The notes beneath the pieces were generated by a model that searched no databases, was not told the DNA's origin, and saw only the letters and a list, made by a program, of their open reading frames with translations. Position numbers and translations under genes: made by a program. 33,815 nt of DNA, from contig JAURIR010000016.1 of assembly GCA_030832645.1 (NCBI GenBank), forward strand, positions 1 through 33,815. Direction: 5' to 3'. Origin of the DNA: Chitinophagales bacterium (lineage in GTDB: Bacteria; Bacteroidota; Bacteroidia; Chitinophagales; Chitinophagaceae). Shown here in pieces: positions 18,732 through 27,085 of this stretch (position 1 is the stretch's first letter; each line of letters opens with the position of its first letter).

Positions 18732-19949
18732 ATGAAAAAAAATAACTACAAAGGTTTCAGCTCTCTTGCAATTCATGCAGGACATGAGAAAGATCCCATG
18801 TATGCGCATTTAACTCCCATCTATGCCTCGTCTACTTACGTTTACGACGAAGCAGAGCAGGGAAGCAGGAGATTCTCCGGACAGGAAAAGGGATACATCT
18901 ATTCCAGATGGGGCAATCCAACTATGAGCGAGGCAGAAGAGAAAATTGCTGCCATGGAAACCTTTCAGTTGGAAAAAGACGGGAAGCCGTTGGAAGCAAA
19001 AGCAATTTTGCATGCATCAGGTATGGCTGCAATCAGCTCATTGTTATTGGCCACTTTAAAAAAAGGCGATAAAATTCTTACGCATTATTCGCTTTACAGT
19101 GGAACACAGGATTACATGAAATCCCTGTTGGAGCCACTTGAGCTCGACTCCATCATTGTTGATCTGCGAAATCTTGCGTTGGCAGAAAAACACTTGAAGG
19201 AAGACGCAAGCATCAAATTAATTTATCTTGAAACGCCCGCCAATCCTACGTTGCAGTGTGTTGACCTGCAAGCACTGGCAGGTCTTGCAAAGAAATACGG
19301 GAAAATAACAGCCTGCGATAATACATTCGCCACTCCCTATTTGCAACAGCCTTTTAAACATGGAATTGATTTTGTCGTACACAGTACCACCAAGTTTTTA
19401 AACGGACACGGAACAGCTATCGGTGGTGTATTGGTAGGAACAGATCTTGATTTTATGAATACCCGTGCAACCAAAACACATCGATTGTTAGGAGGTAACA
19501 GCAATGCATTTGAAGCTTTCTTGCTTATAAATGGAATGAGAACTTTGGAATTGAGAATGCAACGTCATTGTGAAAATGCAATGCGTGTTGCACACTTTCT
19601 TTCTAATCATTCCTCTATTGAAAAAGTTAATTACAATGGATTGCCCTCTCACCCCGATTATGCTGTTTCTCAAAAGCAAATGACACATCCCGGAGCCATG
19701 ATGAGTTTTGAACTCAAAGGTGGTTTCGATGCTGGAGTGAAATTCATGAACAAACTTCAGATGTGTACTCGAACGGTTTCTCTGGGAACATGCGATACAT
19801 TGCTATCACATCCAGCTTCTATGTCGCATTCAAACATTCCTAAAGAAAATAGATTGGAGTATGGCATTACAGATGGCTTGATTCGTTTGAGTGTGGGCAT
19901 CGAAAATGGCGACGATATTCTAAACGATTTTGAACAGGCATTGTCATGA
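18732..19949 (+). CDS. Cys/Met-metabolism PLP enzyme (cystathionine gamma-synthase / gamma-lyase family)
   Basis: A 405-residue PLP-dependent trans-sulfuration enzyme. The N-terminal AIHAGHEKDPMYAHLTPIYASSTY, YIYSRWGNPT, ASGMAAIS and the PLP-anchoring VHSTTKFLNGHG (Lys221) are family hallmarks, as is the C-terminal GLIRLSVGIEN. Candidates are cystathionine gamma-synthase, O-acetyl/succinyl-homoserine sulfhydrylase, or cystathionine/methionine gamma-lyase. The position where methionine gamma-lyases carry a Cys (YGCT) reads YSGT here, which argues mildly against methionine gamma-lyase. Exact substrate is undetermined. The stop overlaps the next gene's start by 4 nt (ATGA), so the two are translationally coupled. 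Confidence 0.9.
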   Translation: MKKNNYKGFSSLAIHAGHEKDPMYAHLTPIYASSTYVYDEAEQGSRRFSGQEKGYIYSRWGNPTMSEAEEKIAAMETFQLEKDGKPLEAKAILHASGMAAISSLLLATLKKGDKILTHYSLYSGTQDYMKSLLEPLELDSIIVDLRNLALAEKHLKEDASIKLIYLETPANPTLQCVDLQALAGLAKKYGKITACDNTFATPYLQQPFKHGIDFVVHSTTKFLNGHGTAIGGVLVGTDLDFMNTRATKTHRLLGGNSNAFEAFLLINGMRTLELRMQRHCENAMRVAHFLSNHSSIEKVNYNGLPSHPDYAVSQKQMTHPGAMMSFELKGGFDAGVKFMNKLQMCTRTVSLGTCDTLLSHPASMSHSNIPKENRLEYGITDGLIRLSVGIENGDDILNDFEQALS

Positions 19950-20401
19950 AATTGCGCAGAGCAGAAAGAAGGGATGTAACTGCCATGTTGGGATTGATAA
20001 AAGAATTGGCAGTATACGAGAAAGCTCCCAACGAAGTAACAGTCGACCCCTCCCATTTTGAAGAATCCGGATTTGGCCCAAAACCCGTTTGGTGGGCGTT
20101 TGTTGTGGAGGACGATGGCCAGCCATCAAATCCCGTTGTAGGGTTTGCCCTTTACTACATTCGATACAGTACGTGGAAAGGCCAGGTTATGTATCTGGAA
20201 GACATCCTCGTTACAGAGAGCTACAGAGGACAAGGAATAGGTAAAATGTTGATGGACAAACTGATAGAAGAGGCCAGGGAGAAGGGTTTCAAGCGAATCA
20301 CCTGGCAAGTCCTGGAGTGGAATGAACGGGCTATTCATTTTTACAAAAAATACCGTGCAAACTTCGATCCAGAATGGGTAAATGTTATCCTCGATCTGTA
20401 G
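19946..20401 (+). CDS. GNAT acetyltransferase of the spermidine/spermine (SSAT-like) type
   Basis: 151 residues with the GNAT acetyl-CoA loop YRGQGIGKMLMDKL. Preceding elements are those of SSAT/thialysine acetyltransferases: ALYYIRYSTWKGQVMYLEDILV, then VLEWNERAIHFYKKY. These enzymes acetylate polyamines or thialysine-like amines with acetyl-CoA in the cytoplasm. The gene is coupled by a 4-nt overlap to the trans-sulfuration enzyme. Because thialysine is a sulfur amino acid analogue, a sulfur-amino-acid-linked substrate is possible but purely inferred. The C-terminus is clean (WVNVILDL). Confidence 0.85.
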   Translation: MKLRRAERRDVTAMLGLIKELAVYEKAPNEVTVDPSHFEESGFGPKPVWWAFVVEDDGQPSNPVVGFALYYIRYSTWKGQVMYLEDILVTESYRGQGIGKMLMDKLIEEAREKGFKRITWQVLEWNERAIHFYKKYRANFDPEWVNVILDL

Positions 20402-20421
20402 AGATTTACCCCTTATTTTCT

Positions 20422-20429
20422 TAACTTCG
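20422..20429 (+). promoter_or_regulatory. Possible -7 box (TAACTTCG) for atpG
   Basis: TAACTTCG, one mismatch from TAnnTTTG, ends 19 nt before the atpG ATG in the 47-nt gap after the acetyltransferase gene. No good -33 TTTG is visible. Confidence 0.35.
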
Positions 20430-20448
20430 CGCTCAAATTTTACGCCCA

Positions 20449-21336
20449 ATGGCAGGCCAATTAAAGGAAGTTAGGAACAGGATCAAATCGGTGCAATCCA
20501 CCCAGCAAATAACCAAGGCAATGAAAATGGTGAGCGCTGCCAAACTCAGACGTGCTCAGGATGCTATCATTCAAATGCGTCCTTATGCCCAAAAGCTGCA
20601 GGAAATGCTTAGCAACATCGTGAGTAATGTAGATGGCGGATCTCAAATTGCATTGGCAGAAGTTCGGCCAGTGAAAAAAGCATTGTTGATAGTAGTAACA
20701 AGTGACAGGGGTCTTTGTGGTGCATACAATGCCAATATTCAAAAAGCAGCAATCGCTGCCATTCAGCAACGGTTCGCACAAGTGCATGCCAATGGAAACT
20801 TGGTGATATGGGCCATTGGAAAAAAAGGCGCTGAATTTTTTCAGAAAAGAGGATATACGGTAGACACTCGATTCAGAGATACTTTTTTGAAATTATCTTT
20901 CGAAGGAGTACAAGCATGTGCCCAAGAAGCTGTTAAAGCCTTTACCAATAAGGAATTTGATGCTGTAGAAATAGTATACAGCGAATTTAAAAATGCTGCT
21001 ACTCAGCGATTTGCCTCGGAACCTTTCTTGCCAATTCCGAAACAGGAAAATACGAAAGGAGAGAAGGTGCAAAAAGCAGATTTTATCTTTGAACCTGAAA
21101 AGGATGTTCTCATTGCAGAACTCATGCCAAAGATTTTAAATACACAACTTTACAAAGCAGTGTTGGATGGCAATGCTTCTGAACATGGGGCCAGAATGAC
21201 AGCCATGGACAAGGCATCTGAAAATGCCAACGAGTTGTTGAAAACACTCAAGATTTCTTATAACCGTGCTAGACAAGCCGCCATCACCACCGAACTCACC
21301 GAGATCGTAAGTGGTGCAGCTGCGTTGCAGGGCTAA
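20449..21336 (+). CDS. atpG: F1F0 ATP synthase gamma subunit
   Basis: AtpG is the central rotor shaft of F1. The 295-residue protein has the N-terminal coiled helix (LKEVRNRIKSVQSTQQITKAMKMVSAAKLRRAQ), the Rossmann-like middle with TSDRGLCGAYNANI, and the C-terminal helix MTAMDKASENANELLKTLKISYNRARQAAITTELTEIVSGAAAL. All are canonical. No other atp gene lies on either side (acetyltransferase upstream, scpB downstream). In many Bacteroidota atpG directly follows atpA, so here it appears to have moved out of the operon. A possible own promoter lies in the 47-nt gap upstream. Confidence 0.97.
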   Translation: MAGQLKEVRNRIKSVQSTQQITKAMKMVSAAKLRRAQDAIIQMRPYAQKLQEMLSNIVSNVDGGSQIALAEVRPVKKALLIVVTSDRGLCGAYNANIQKAAIAAIQQRFAQVHANGNLVIWAIGKKGAEFFQKRGYTVDTRFRDTFLKLSFEGVQACAQEAVKAFTNKEFDAVEIVYSEFKNAATQRFASEPFLPIPKQENTKGEKVQKADFIFEPEKDVLIAELMPKILNTQLYKAVLDGNASEHGARMTAMDKASENANELLKTLKISYNRARQAAITTELTEIVSGAAALQG

Positions 21337-21398
21337 GATTTCTTGAAATCCCTTACATTTACTACCCTTTCGGGGGTTAAAAAAAGAGTTTATTATCA

Positions 21399-22067
21399 AT
21401 GGAAATAGCCAATCTTATCAATCATGTAGAGGCACTCATTTTTGCAAGTGAAAAACCTTTGACTGCTGTTGAAATAACCGAGTTGGTCAACCACGCATTT
21501 GGATTCATGGACGATAAAGTGGTCATGGATCAGGTGGAAACATGTATTGATGGTATCAATGAAAAATACCAATCCGAATTTTATCCATTCGAACTAAGAC
21601 AAAGTGGAGGTGGATGGCAGTTCCTTACCAAGAAAGAATACCATTCTACCATTGCTCAACTAAACGGAGATAAATTTTTAAAGCGGTTGTCTACGGCTGC
21701 ATTGGAAACATTGGCTATCATCGCTTACAAGCAACCTATCACTAAGTCCGAAATTGAAGCGATCAGAGGAGTAAACTGCGATTATTCTATTCAAAAATTA
21801 TTGGAAAAAGAATTGATCATCATAAGTGGAAGAAACGAGCAACAAGTAGGCAAACCATTGATCTATGCTACTTCTCGTCATTTCATGGATTATTTTGGAA
21901 TCAACTCCTCCGAGGAATTGCCTAAAATAAGTGAGGTATTGGCCGAACAAATGGTATTGCCAACCCTGGTGAATGCCGAACATTTTGAAGTAGAAGTTGA
22001 AACCAATATCTCTATTGAAGAAACTACTGCAACAACTGACGAAGCCGAATCAACCGATGAAAATTAG
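21399..22067 (+). CDS. scpB: SMC-Scp complex subunit ScpB
   Basis: ScpB is a winged-helix kleisin partner in the chromosome-condensing SMC-ScpA-ScpB complex. The 222 residues show the family core: HVEALIFASEKPLTAVEI at the N-terminus, LRQSGGGWQFLTKKEY, and LSTAALETLAIIAYKQPITKSEIEAIRGVNCDYSIQKLLEKELI (split here only for description). The C-terminus is an acidic Thr/Glu-rich tail (EVETNISIEE, then TDEAESTDEN). scpA and smc are not in the window. It starts 62 nt after atpG; the gap holds no convincing terminator. Confidence 0.95.
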   Translation: MEIANLINHVEALIFASEKPLTAVEITELVNHAFGFMDDKVVMDQVETCIDGINEKYQSEFYPFELRQSGGGWQFLTKKEYHSTIAQLNGDKFLKRLSTAALETLAIIAYKQPITKSEIEAIRGVNCDYSIQKLLEKELIIISGRNEQQVGKPLIYATSRHFMDYFGINSSEELPKISEVLAEQMVLPTLVNAEHFEVEVETNISIEETTATTDEAESTDEN

Positions 22068-22122
22068 TTTGATCGGTCTTTTTCTCGAAGGGATATTACA
22101 CTAATCTCAACCATTTGAGTAC

Positions 22123-23331
22123 ATGGCTCCAACAATTTCAAACGAAATACTATTAGCTGCAACAAAAGAATTTGCAACTCCTTTGTATGTATACGACGAA
22201 GAAAGGATCCGCTATCAATATGCCACACTTTCTCGCGCATTTAATAAATTAGATGTCAATATTTTTTATGCCTGCAAGGCATTGAGCAACATCAATGTAT
22301 TGCGAATTTTTCAACAACTCGGTGCAGGTATCGACTGTGTGAGCTTAAACGAAGTGCAGTTTGCACTCAGAGCAGGATTCGACCCCGCAAAAATTATTTT
22401 TACTCCCAACAGTGTTTCCATTGAGGATTATGTTGAAGCACGATCTCTCCAGGTCAATATCAATATAGACAACCTCCATATTCTGAAACAATTCGGTGAA
22501 TTGTATGGTAATACCTATCCAGTGGTTGTGCGTATCAATCCACATATTTTGGCAGGGGGAAATATTAAAATTTCTACCGGTCACATCGATTCTAAATTTG
22601 GAATATCAATCGATCAGGCAGAACAAATTCTTGATATCGTAACTGAAACCGGTGTGGTGGTAAAAGGACTGCATTTGCATACGGGAAGCGAAATCAAAGA
22701 AGTAGAGGTATTTTTAAATGGATTGAACTTGATTTTAGAATTGAGTAAAAAATTCAAGGACCTTGATATCATTGATTTGGGAGGGGGATTCAAAGTGCCC
22801 TACAAACCAAATGAAACAGGTGTCAATATCCAAGAATTGGGCACAACGCTTTCAGAAAAAATCACTGCGTTTGAAGCATCCCAACACAAAAAAATTCAAG
22901 TTTGGTTTGAACCAGGTAAGTATTTAGTAAGCGAAGCAGGATATTTTCTAACAAAAGCTACAATTCTCAAAGAAAATCCTACACGTAGTTTCGTAGGTGT
23001 CGACAGTGGTTTCAATCATTTGATTCGTCCTATGTTTTATGATGCGTATCACATCATCCAAAATATTTCAAATCCAAACGGCGCTTTGAAAACATACAAC
23101 GTGGTTGGTAATATTTGTGAAACCGATACGTTTGCATGGGACAGGGAATTGAATGAAGTCCGTCCAGGTGATATACTCTGCTTTAAAAATGCAGGTGCTT
23201 ACGGATTTGAAATGAGCAGCCGATTCAACTCAAGGGTTCGCCCTGCTGAAGTGCTTGTAAACAAAAACGGCATTCAATTGATACGCAGAAGAGAAACGCT
23301 GGAAGATTTACTGGAAGGCCAGGTGCTGTAA
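22123..23331 (+). CDS. lysA: Diaminopimelate decarboxylase
   Basis: LysA decarboxylates meso-diaminopimelate to lysine, the last step of lysine synthesis, using PLP. The 402 residues have the normal fold-type III pattern. PLP-binding Lys52 is in FYACKALSNINVL. HIDSKFGI, the phosphate loop DLGGGFKVPY, EPGKYLVSEAGY, NICETDTFAWDREL and the C-terminal GAYGFEMSSRFNSRVRPAEVLV follow. The start ATG is 55 nt after scpB; CATTTG ends 5 nt before it, a partial -7-like box without the TA. The convergent lipoprotein gene ends one base away. Confidence 0.97.
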   Translation: MAPTISNEILLAATKEFATPLYVYDEERIRYQYATLSRAFNKLDVNIFYACKALSNINVLRIFQQLGAGIDCVSLNEVQFALRAGFDPAKIIFTPNSVSIEDYVEARSLQVNINIDNLHILKQFGELYGNTYPVVVRINPHILAGGNIKISTGHIDSKFGISIDQAEQILDIVTETGVVVKGLHLHTGSEIKEVEVFLNGLNLILELSKKFKDLDIIDLGGGFKVPYKPNETGVNIQELGTTLSEKITAFEASQHKKIQVWFEPGKYLVSEAGYFLTKATILKENPTRSFVGVDSGFNHLIRPMFYDAYHIIQNISNPNGALKTYNVVGNICETDTFAWDRELNEVRPGDILCFKNAGAYGFEMSSRFNSRVRPAEVLVNKNGIQLIRRRETLEDLLEGQVL

Positions 23332-23332
23332 T

Positions 23333-24280
23333 TTATTTTTTTGTTTTCTTTCGCTGCTTGGAATACCTGCCATCAAAACTGCATCTCACTGATCTGTGAT
23401 TTCCACAAGCCTCTAACTCCTTTATTTGTAAACCGCTGCTGGAAAAAGTAAATTCCAATACGCAATGGTCGTCGGCTTTGTTGTATTGAAATACCTTCGG
23501 CTTCACTTGTGTGATGTCTCCTCTCAGACTACCAGTACACGCTTTGTTGTATTTGTCAACGTTGATAAAGAATAATAATTTTCCTGGCTTACCGCCATCC
23601 CTGACGGAGATAAAATTCTTTTTGTCTTGCACATAGTCTCCGCTCAATGGCTCTTTCATGGCAAGGGTATCAATAGGATTGTATACTTCTTTTTCTACCA
23701 CGGGTTCATTGCTCTCTGTCATGATCAATGTAAAAACACCTTCGGTATTGTAAACGTATACACTCTTGTTGTAATACGCTTTGCCGGTTCCAATGCTGCT
23801 GTTTTTTAATTTGGTGATCGTAAGACGTCTATCCATTGTTCCTTCAAACGCAGTACTTGGATTAAAACTTTTTTCGCTCAGCATCATACCCGTTTTGAAC
23901 AGTTCTTCTTTGTCAAAACAGATGATATAGACAAACTTCTTTTCTTTTTTGTGAGCAACTAAAAAAAGATACGTTTCACCTGTCTCCTCCGCTGTATACC
24001 TGCCCTTTCTGTAGAATTTTACATCTTTTATCTTTCCGAGTTCATTTTTAAAAATACTGTCGGGTATGAATTTTGAAACAACACTCGATTTGATATAGTT
24101 GCTATCGGATTCTTTTTTCTCAAAGTATTCTTCTTTGAACTGAACAGGCAACTCCACGAGGGTGAAAGCCTGAATGAAATCACTCGTCACTAAATCCTGC
24201 TCATTATTGATGTCTTTTTGCTTTTTGCTGCAAGAAAAAAATGAAATAATCAGGAATAAAAAAGGGAAAAATTTTCTCAT
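23333..24280 (-). CDS. Unrecognised lipoprotein with a four-cysteine C-terminal region
   Basis: 315 residues from the ATG at 24280, which gives a clean lipoprotein signal, MRKFFPFLFLIISFFSC (lipidation at Cys17) followed by SKKQ. Earlier in-frame starts at 24298/24295 are rejected because the first is part of the -7 box. I do not recognise a family. The middle is mixed strand-like sequence with a two-residue TGETYLFLVA core. The last ~80 residues carry four cysteines (ACTG, DHCVLEF, ELEACGNH, RSVRCSFDG) that could form two disulfides, and the C-terminus is basic (SKQRKKTKK). The product is probably anchored to the periplasmic face of a membrane or to the cell surface. It is convergent with lysA with a one-base gap and divergent from the GT35 gene. 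Confidence 0.75.
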   Translation of the reverse strand: MRKFFPFLFLIISFFSCSKKQKDINNEQDLVTSDFIQAFTLVELPVQFKEEYFEKKESDSNYIKSSVVSKFIPDSIFKNELGKIKDVKFYRKGRYTAEETGETYLFLVAHKKEKKFVYIICFDKEELFKTGMMLSEKSFNPSTAFEGTMDRRLTITKLKNSSIGTGKAYYNKSVYVYNTEGVFTLIMTESNEPVVEKEVYNPIDTLAMKEPLSGDYVQDKKNFISVRDGGKPGKLLFFINVDKYNKACTGSLRGDITQVKPKVFQYNKADDHCVLEFTFSSSGLQIKELEACGNHRSVRCSFDGRYSKQRKKTKK

Positions 24281-24295
24281 GATGATGGGATCCAT

Positions 24296-24303
24296 CAAAT
24301 GTA
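24296..24303 (-). promoter_or_regulatory. -7 box (TACATTTG) for the lipoprotein gene
   Basis: On the minus strand a perfect TAnnTTTG ends 15 nt before the ATG at 24280, predicting a leader of about 10 nt. No well-spaced TTTG at -33 was found. Confidence 0.5.
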
Positions 24304-24433
24304 GTTTTTTTCCGCAAAAACCACCCTTGATCCTCGGGAAACCAAAGTTTTCAACACATTGTGTAAAAAATACATATTAATTTCTTTCGCTAAATTTTTG
24401 GGGCTATATTGCGGCCTCATTAAAAGATGGATC

Positions 24434-26095
24434 ATGTCTGTTTTTAGAAACTATGCACTCCCGTACTCAATTGATTCCAGGTTTTCAAAGAAAATAGCTT
24501 ATTTCTCCATGGAATTTGCAGTGCACCAGCCTCTAAAAATATATAGTGGCGGATTGGGTTTTTTGTCTGGCTCTCATTTGAGAAGCGCCTACGAGTTACG
24601 TCAAAATTTAATTGGAGTAGGCATTCTTTGGAAATACGGTTATTATGATCAGGCACGTAACCAAGACCAAACTTTGCAGGTACAGTGGAATGAAAAAATT
24701 TATAATTTTCTAGAAGATACCGGCATCAAGTTTCAAGTTATGATTCATGATGCACCTGTTTGGGTAAAAGCTTTTTACCTCAATCCGGAAACGTTTAAAT
24801 CTGCTCCTCTCTTTTTATTGAGTACCGATCTTCCGGAGAATGATTATGTATCGCAAACCATCACACATCGTTTATACGACGCCAACGTTGCTACGAAAGT
24901 TGCTCAATTCATTTTATTGGGTGTAGGTGGTGCAAAATTGATTGATGAATTGGGGTATAAACCCGACGTATATCACCTCAACGAAGCACATGCCATTTCA
25001 TCGGCCTTTTATTTGTTAAGCAAGAACGGTGGTGACCTTGATGCATTGAAAAGACAATTGGTCTTTACCACACATACACCCGAGGAAGCAGGCAACGAAA
25101 AACACGATATTTATCTGTGCGATAAAATGTCCTATTTCTGCGGTATGCCGCTCGCAAAAGTAAGAGCTATCACAGGAATGGAAGATGATCAATTCAATCA
25201 TTCATTGGCAGCACTAAGGTTTGCACGTTTATCAAATGCTGTTTCTGAGTTACACGGACATGTAAGTCGCAAGATGTGGGGAAAATACGAAGATGTTTGT
25301 CCAATCATCCATATCACCAATTCTCAAAACTGGAGGTATTGGGCAGACAAGCAATTGTATTTTGCAATGGACGAACAAAACGATGAGAAATTTATCGATC
25401 GAAAAAGATATTTAAAGAAAAGAGCGTTTGATCTCGTGGCTGATCAAACAGGTAAATTATTGGACCCAGACGTTTTCACTATTGTTTGGGCAAGACGTTT
25501 TGCAGGATATAAACGTGCTGACTTGTTAACGAGAGATAGAGAACGTTTTGATGCCATGCTCTCAAATGCAAAATATCCAGTACAAATTATTTGGGCCGGG
25601 AAACCTTATCCTGTCGATTATCCTGCCATTACCGAATTCAATCATCTTGTACACCTTAGCAAGAGTCATAAGAACATGGCGGTTTGCACAGGCTATGAAT
25701 TGGGATTGAGCAAACGCCTCAAGCAAGCAGCTGATATTTGGTTGAATAATCCACGCGTACCAAGGGAAGCATCGGGTACCAGTGGAATGACAGCAGCCAT
25801 GAATGGTGCAGTGAACGTGTCCACAAACGATGGATGGATTGTTGAATTTATCAATCACGGTAACAATGGATTTGTAGTGCCGCCCCAGGATTACGATAAC
25901 ATGCACGTGCACGATCAGGACGAATACGACCTCAACGAACTATATAGAATACTTCAGCAAGAAGTACTTCCTCTATATTATGATGCTCCCCATACCTGTA
26001 GACAAATCGTTCAAAACGGCATGAAAGATGTTCGTTTCAGGTTCGATTCCAACCGTATGGCTACTGAATACTACGAACTTCTTTACAACGGCTAG
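24434..26095 (+). CDS. Short GT35 alpha-glucan phosphorylase-like protein lacking the PLP lysine
   Basis: 553 residues from the ATG at 24434; a longer reading from 24359 adds an unconvincing leader. The N-terminus matches alpha-glucan family phosphorylases (KIAYFSMEFAVHQPLKIYSGGLGFLSGSHL). The phosphate-site motif WARRFAGYKRADLL is intact. The PLP motif, normally EASGT-x-x-MK in GT35, reads EASGTSGMTAAMNGAVN with codon ACA (Thr453) in place of the Schiff-base Lys. GT35 phosphorylases need PLP as a catalytic phosphate, so this protein may not be a normal phosphorylase; it could be a glucosyltransferase, a regulator, or use another mechanism. At 553 residues it is also shorter than classical GT35 enzymes (about 800). 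No glycogen gene is adjacent. def follows 19 nt downstream with its own promoter. Confidence 0.85.
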   Translation: MSVFRNYALPYSIDSRFSKKIAYFSMEFAVHQPLKIYSGGLGFLSGSHLRSAYELRQNLIGVGILWKYGYYDQARNQDQTLQVQWNEKIYNFLEDTGIKFQVMIHDAPVWVKAFYLNPETFKSAPLFLLSTDLPENDYVSQTITHRLYDANVATKVAQFILLGVGGAKLIDELGYKPDVYHLNEAHAISSAFYLLSKNGGDLDALKRQLVFTTHTPEEAGNEKHDIYLCDKMSYFCGMPLAKVRAITGMEDDQFNHSLAALRFARLSNAVSELHGHVSRKMWGKYEDVCPIIHITNSQNWRYWADKQLYFAMDEQNDEKFIDRKRYLKKRAFDLVADQTGKLLDPDVFTIVWARRFAGYKRADLLTRDRERFDAMLSNAKYPVQIIWAGKPYPVDYPAITEFNHLVHLSKSHKNMAVCTGYELGLSKRLKQAADIWLNNPRVPREASGTSGMTAAMNGAVNVSTNDGWIVEFINHGNNGFVVPPQDYDNMHVHDQDEYDLNELYRILQQEVLPLYYDAPHTCRQIVQNGMKDVRFRFDSNRMATEYYELLYNG

Positions 26096-26102
26096 TCTTC
26101 AG

Positions 26103-26110
26103 TATCTTTG
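26103..26110 (+). promoter_or_regulatory. -7 box (TATCTTTG) for def
   Basis: A perfect TAnnTTTG overlaps the short gap after the GT35 gene and ends exactly 4 nt before the def ATG. A weaker TTTA lies at 26082-26085, 17 nt upstream. It predicts a leaderless or nearly leaderless def mRNA. Confidence 0.65.
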
Positions 26111-26114
26111 CACC

Positions 26115-26693
26115 ATGATTCTTCCAGTTGTTGCATACGGACACCCTGTACTTAGACAGGTAGGCGAAGACATTCCTTCCGACTTCCCTCATTTGGATGT
26201 ATTGATTGCAGATATGTGGGAAACCATGTACAATTCTCATGGAATGGGTCTGGCCGCTCCTCAAATCAACAAATCTATTCGTCTTTTCGTGATCGACACC
26301 GAGCAAGTATACAACAACAGCGAGGAGGAAGAGCTCGAGCAATTCGAAGGTGAAGTAGGTATGAAGAAAGTGTTTATCAATGCCCGCATTACAGAGCGCA
26401 GCGGCCATGCATGGACCTGCGACGAAGGATGTTTAAGCCTGCCCGGGTTTAGAGAAGAAGTTACAAGAGAGAATATCATTACCCTTGAATATTTAGATGA
26501 ACAATTCGTTCAAAAGAAAGAAACGTACCGCGGACTCAATGCACGTGTTATTCAACACGAATACGATCACATCGATGGAAAACTTTTTATCGATCGTATC
26601 TCTCTCATCAAAAGAAAACTGCTCAAGAAAAAATTAGATGATATAAGCGCAGGCAGGGTTAAACCTGGTTATAAAATGTTGTTTGCTAAATAA
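26115..26693 (+). CDS. def: Peptide deformylase
   Basis: PDF removes the formyl group from N-terminal fMet of nascent proteins, using a bound metal. From the ATG at 26115 it has 192 residues; a longer reading from 26028 overlaps the GT35 gene and adds an unlike N-terminus. Motif 1 is GMGLAAPQINKS, motif 2 EGCLSLPG (metal ligand Cys106), and motif 3 QHEYDHIDG (His148, Glu149, His152). An acidic insertion (NNSEEEELEQFEGEVG) between motifs 1 and 2 is longer than in E. coli. The usual partner fmt is not adjacent. The 3' end overlaps the convergent ruvX gene by 25 nt. Confidence 0.97.
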   Translation: MILPVVAYGHPVLRQVGEDIPSDFPHLDVLIADMWETMYNSHGMGLAAPQINKSIRLFVIDTEQVYNNSEEEELEQFEGEVGMKKVFINARITERSGHAWTCDEGCLSLPGFREEVTRENIITLEYLDEQFVQKKETYRGLNARVIQHEYDHIDGKLFIDRISLIKRKLLKKKLDDISAGRVKPGYKMLFAK

Positions 26694-27085
26694 TCTTGCA
26701 ACATCATCGTTGCTGCTATCAAGTCAATATTCGACTTTTCCTGACGTTCCTTTTTTTTCATCCCCATCTCTAACATCGCTCTGGTAGCCATTTTGGAAGT
26801 ATATCGCTCATCTACCGATACGATAGGAATTTCCGGAAAGAGATTCTTTAATCTTCGGATGCAATGATGAACTGCTGGGGTACTGTCGGTTGGACTTCCA
26901 TCCAGGTTAACGGGATCTCCTATAATGATTTTTTCAAGAGGCTCTTTGATTGCATACTCTTTGAGGAAATCAAACAGTTTCTCTGTTTCTATGGTTTGCA
27001 GTCCGGTTGCAATGATCTTTAGAGGATCGGTTACGGCAATGCCCGTTCTCTTTTTCCCATAATCCAATGCAAGTATTCTTCCCAT
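26669..27085 (-). CDS. ruvX: RuvX/YqgF-family Holliday junction resolvase
   Basis: A 138-residue RNase H-fold protein of the RuvX/YqgF family, implicated in Holliday junction resolution and/or 16S rRNA 5'-end maturation. The catalytic acidic motifs are visible: ILALDYGKKRTGIAVTD at the N-terminus (Asp8), IIIGDPVNLDGSPTDST, VDERYTSKMATRAML, and DLIAATMMLQDYL near the end. The ATG abuts the TAA of the upstream prenyltransferase gene (TAAATG), so the two are co-transcribed. Its last 25 nt overlap the def 3' end on the other strand. Confidence 0.93.
   Translation of the reverse strand: MGRILALDYGKKRTGIAVTDPLKIIATGLQTIETEKLFDFLKEYAIKEPLEKIIIGDPVNLDGSPTDSTPAVHHCIRRLKNLFPEIPIVSVDERYTSKMATRAMLEMGMKKKERQEKSNIDLIAATMMLQDYLANNIL

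Noticed and set aside
21340-21398. Possible hairpin terminator after atpG (ACCC TTTCG GGGGT)
   Set aside because: The stem is only about four pairs and is followed by A residues rather than T on the plus strand, so it does not look like an intrinsic terminator.
26028-26114. N-terminal extension of peptide deformylase
   Set aside because: It overlaps the end of the GT35 gene and includes the -7 box; the family N-terminus begins at 26115.
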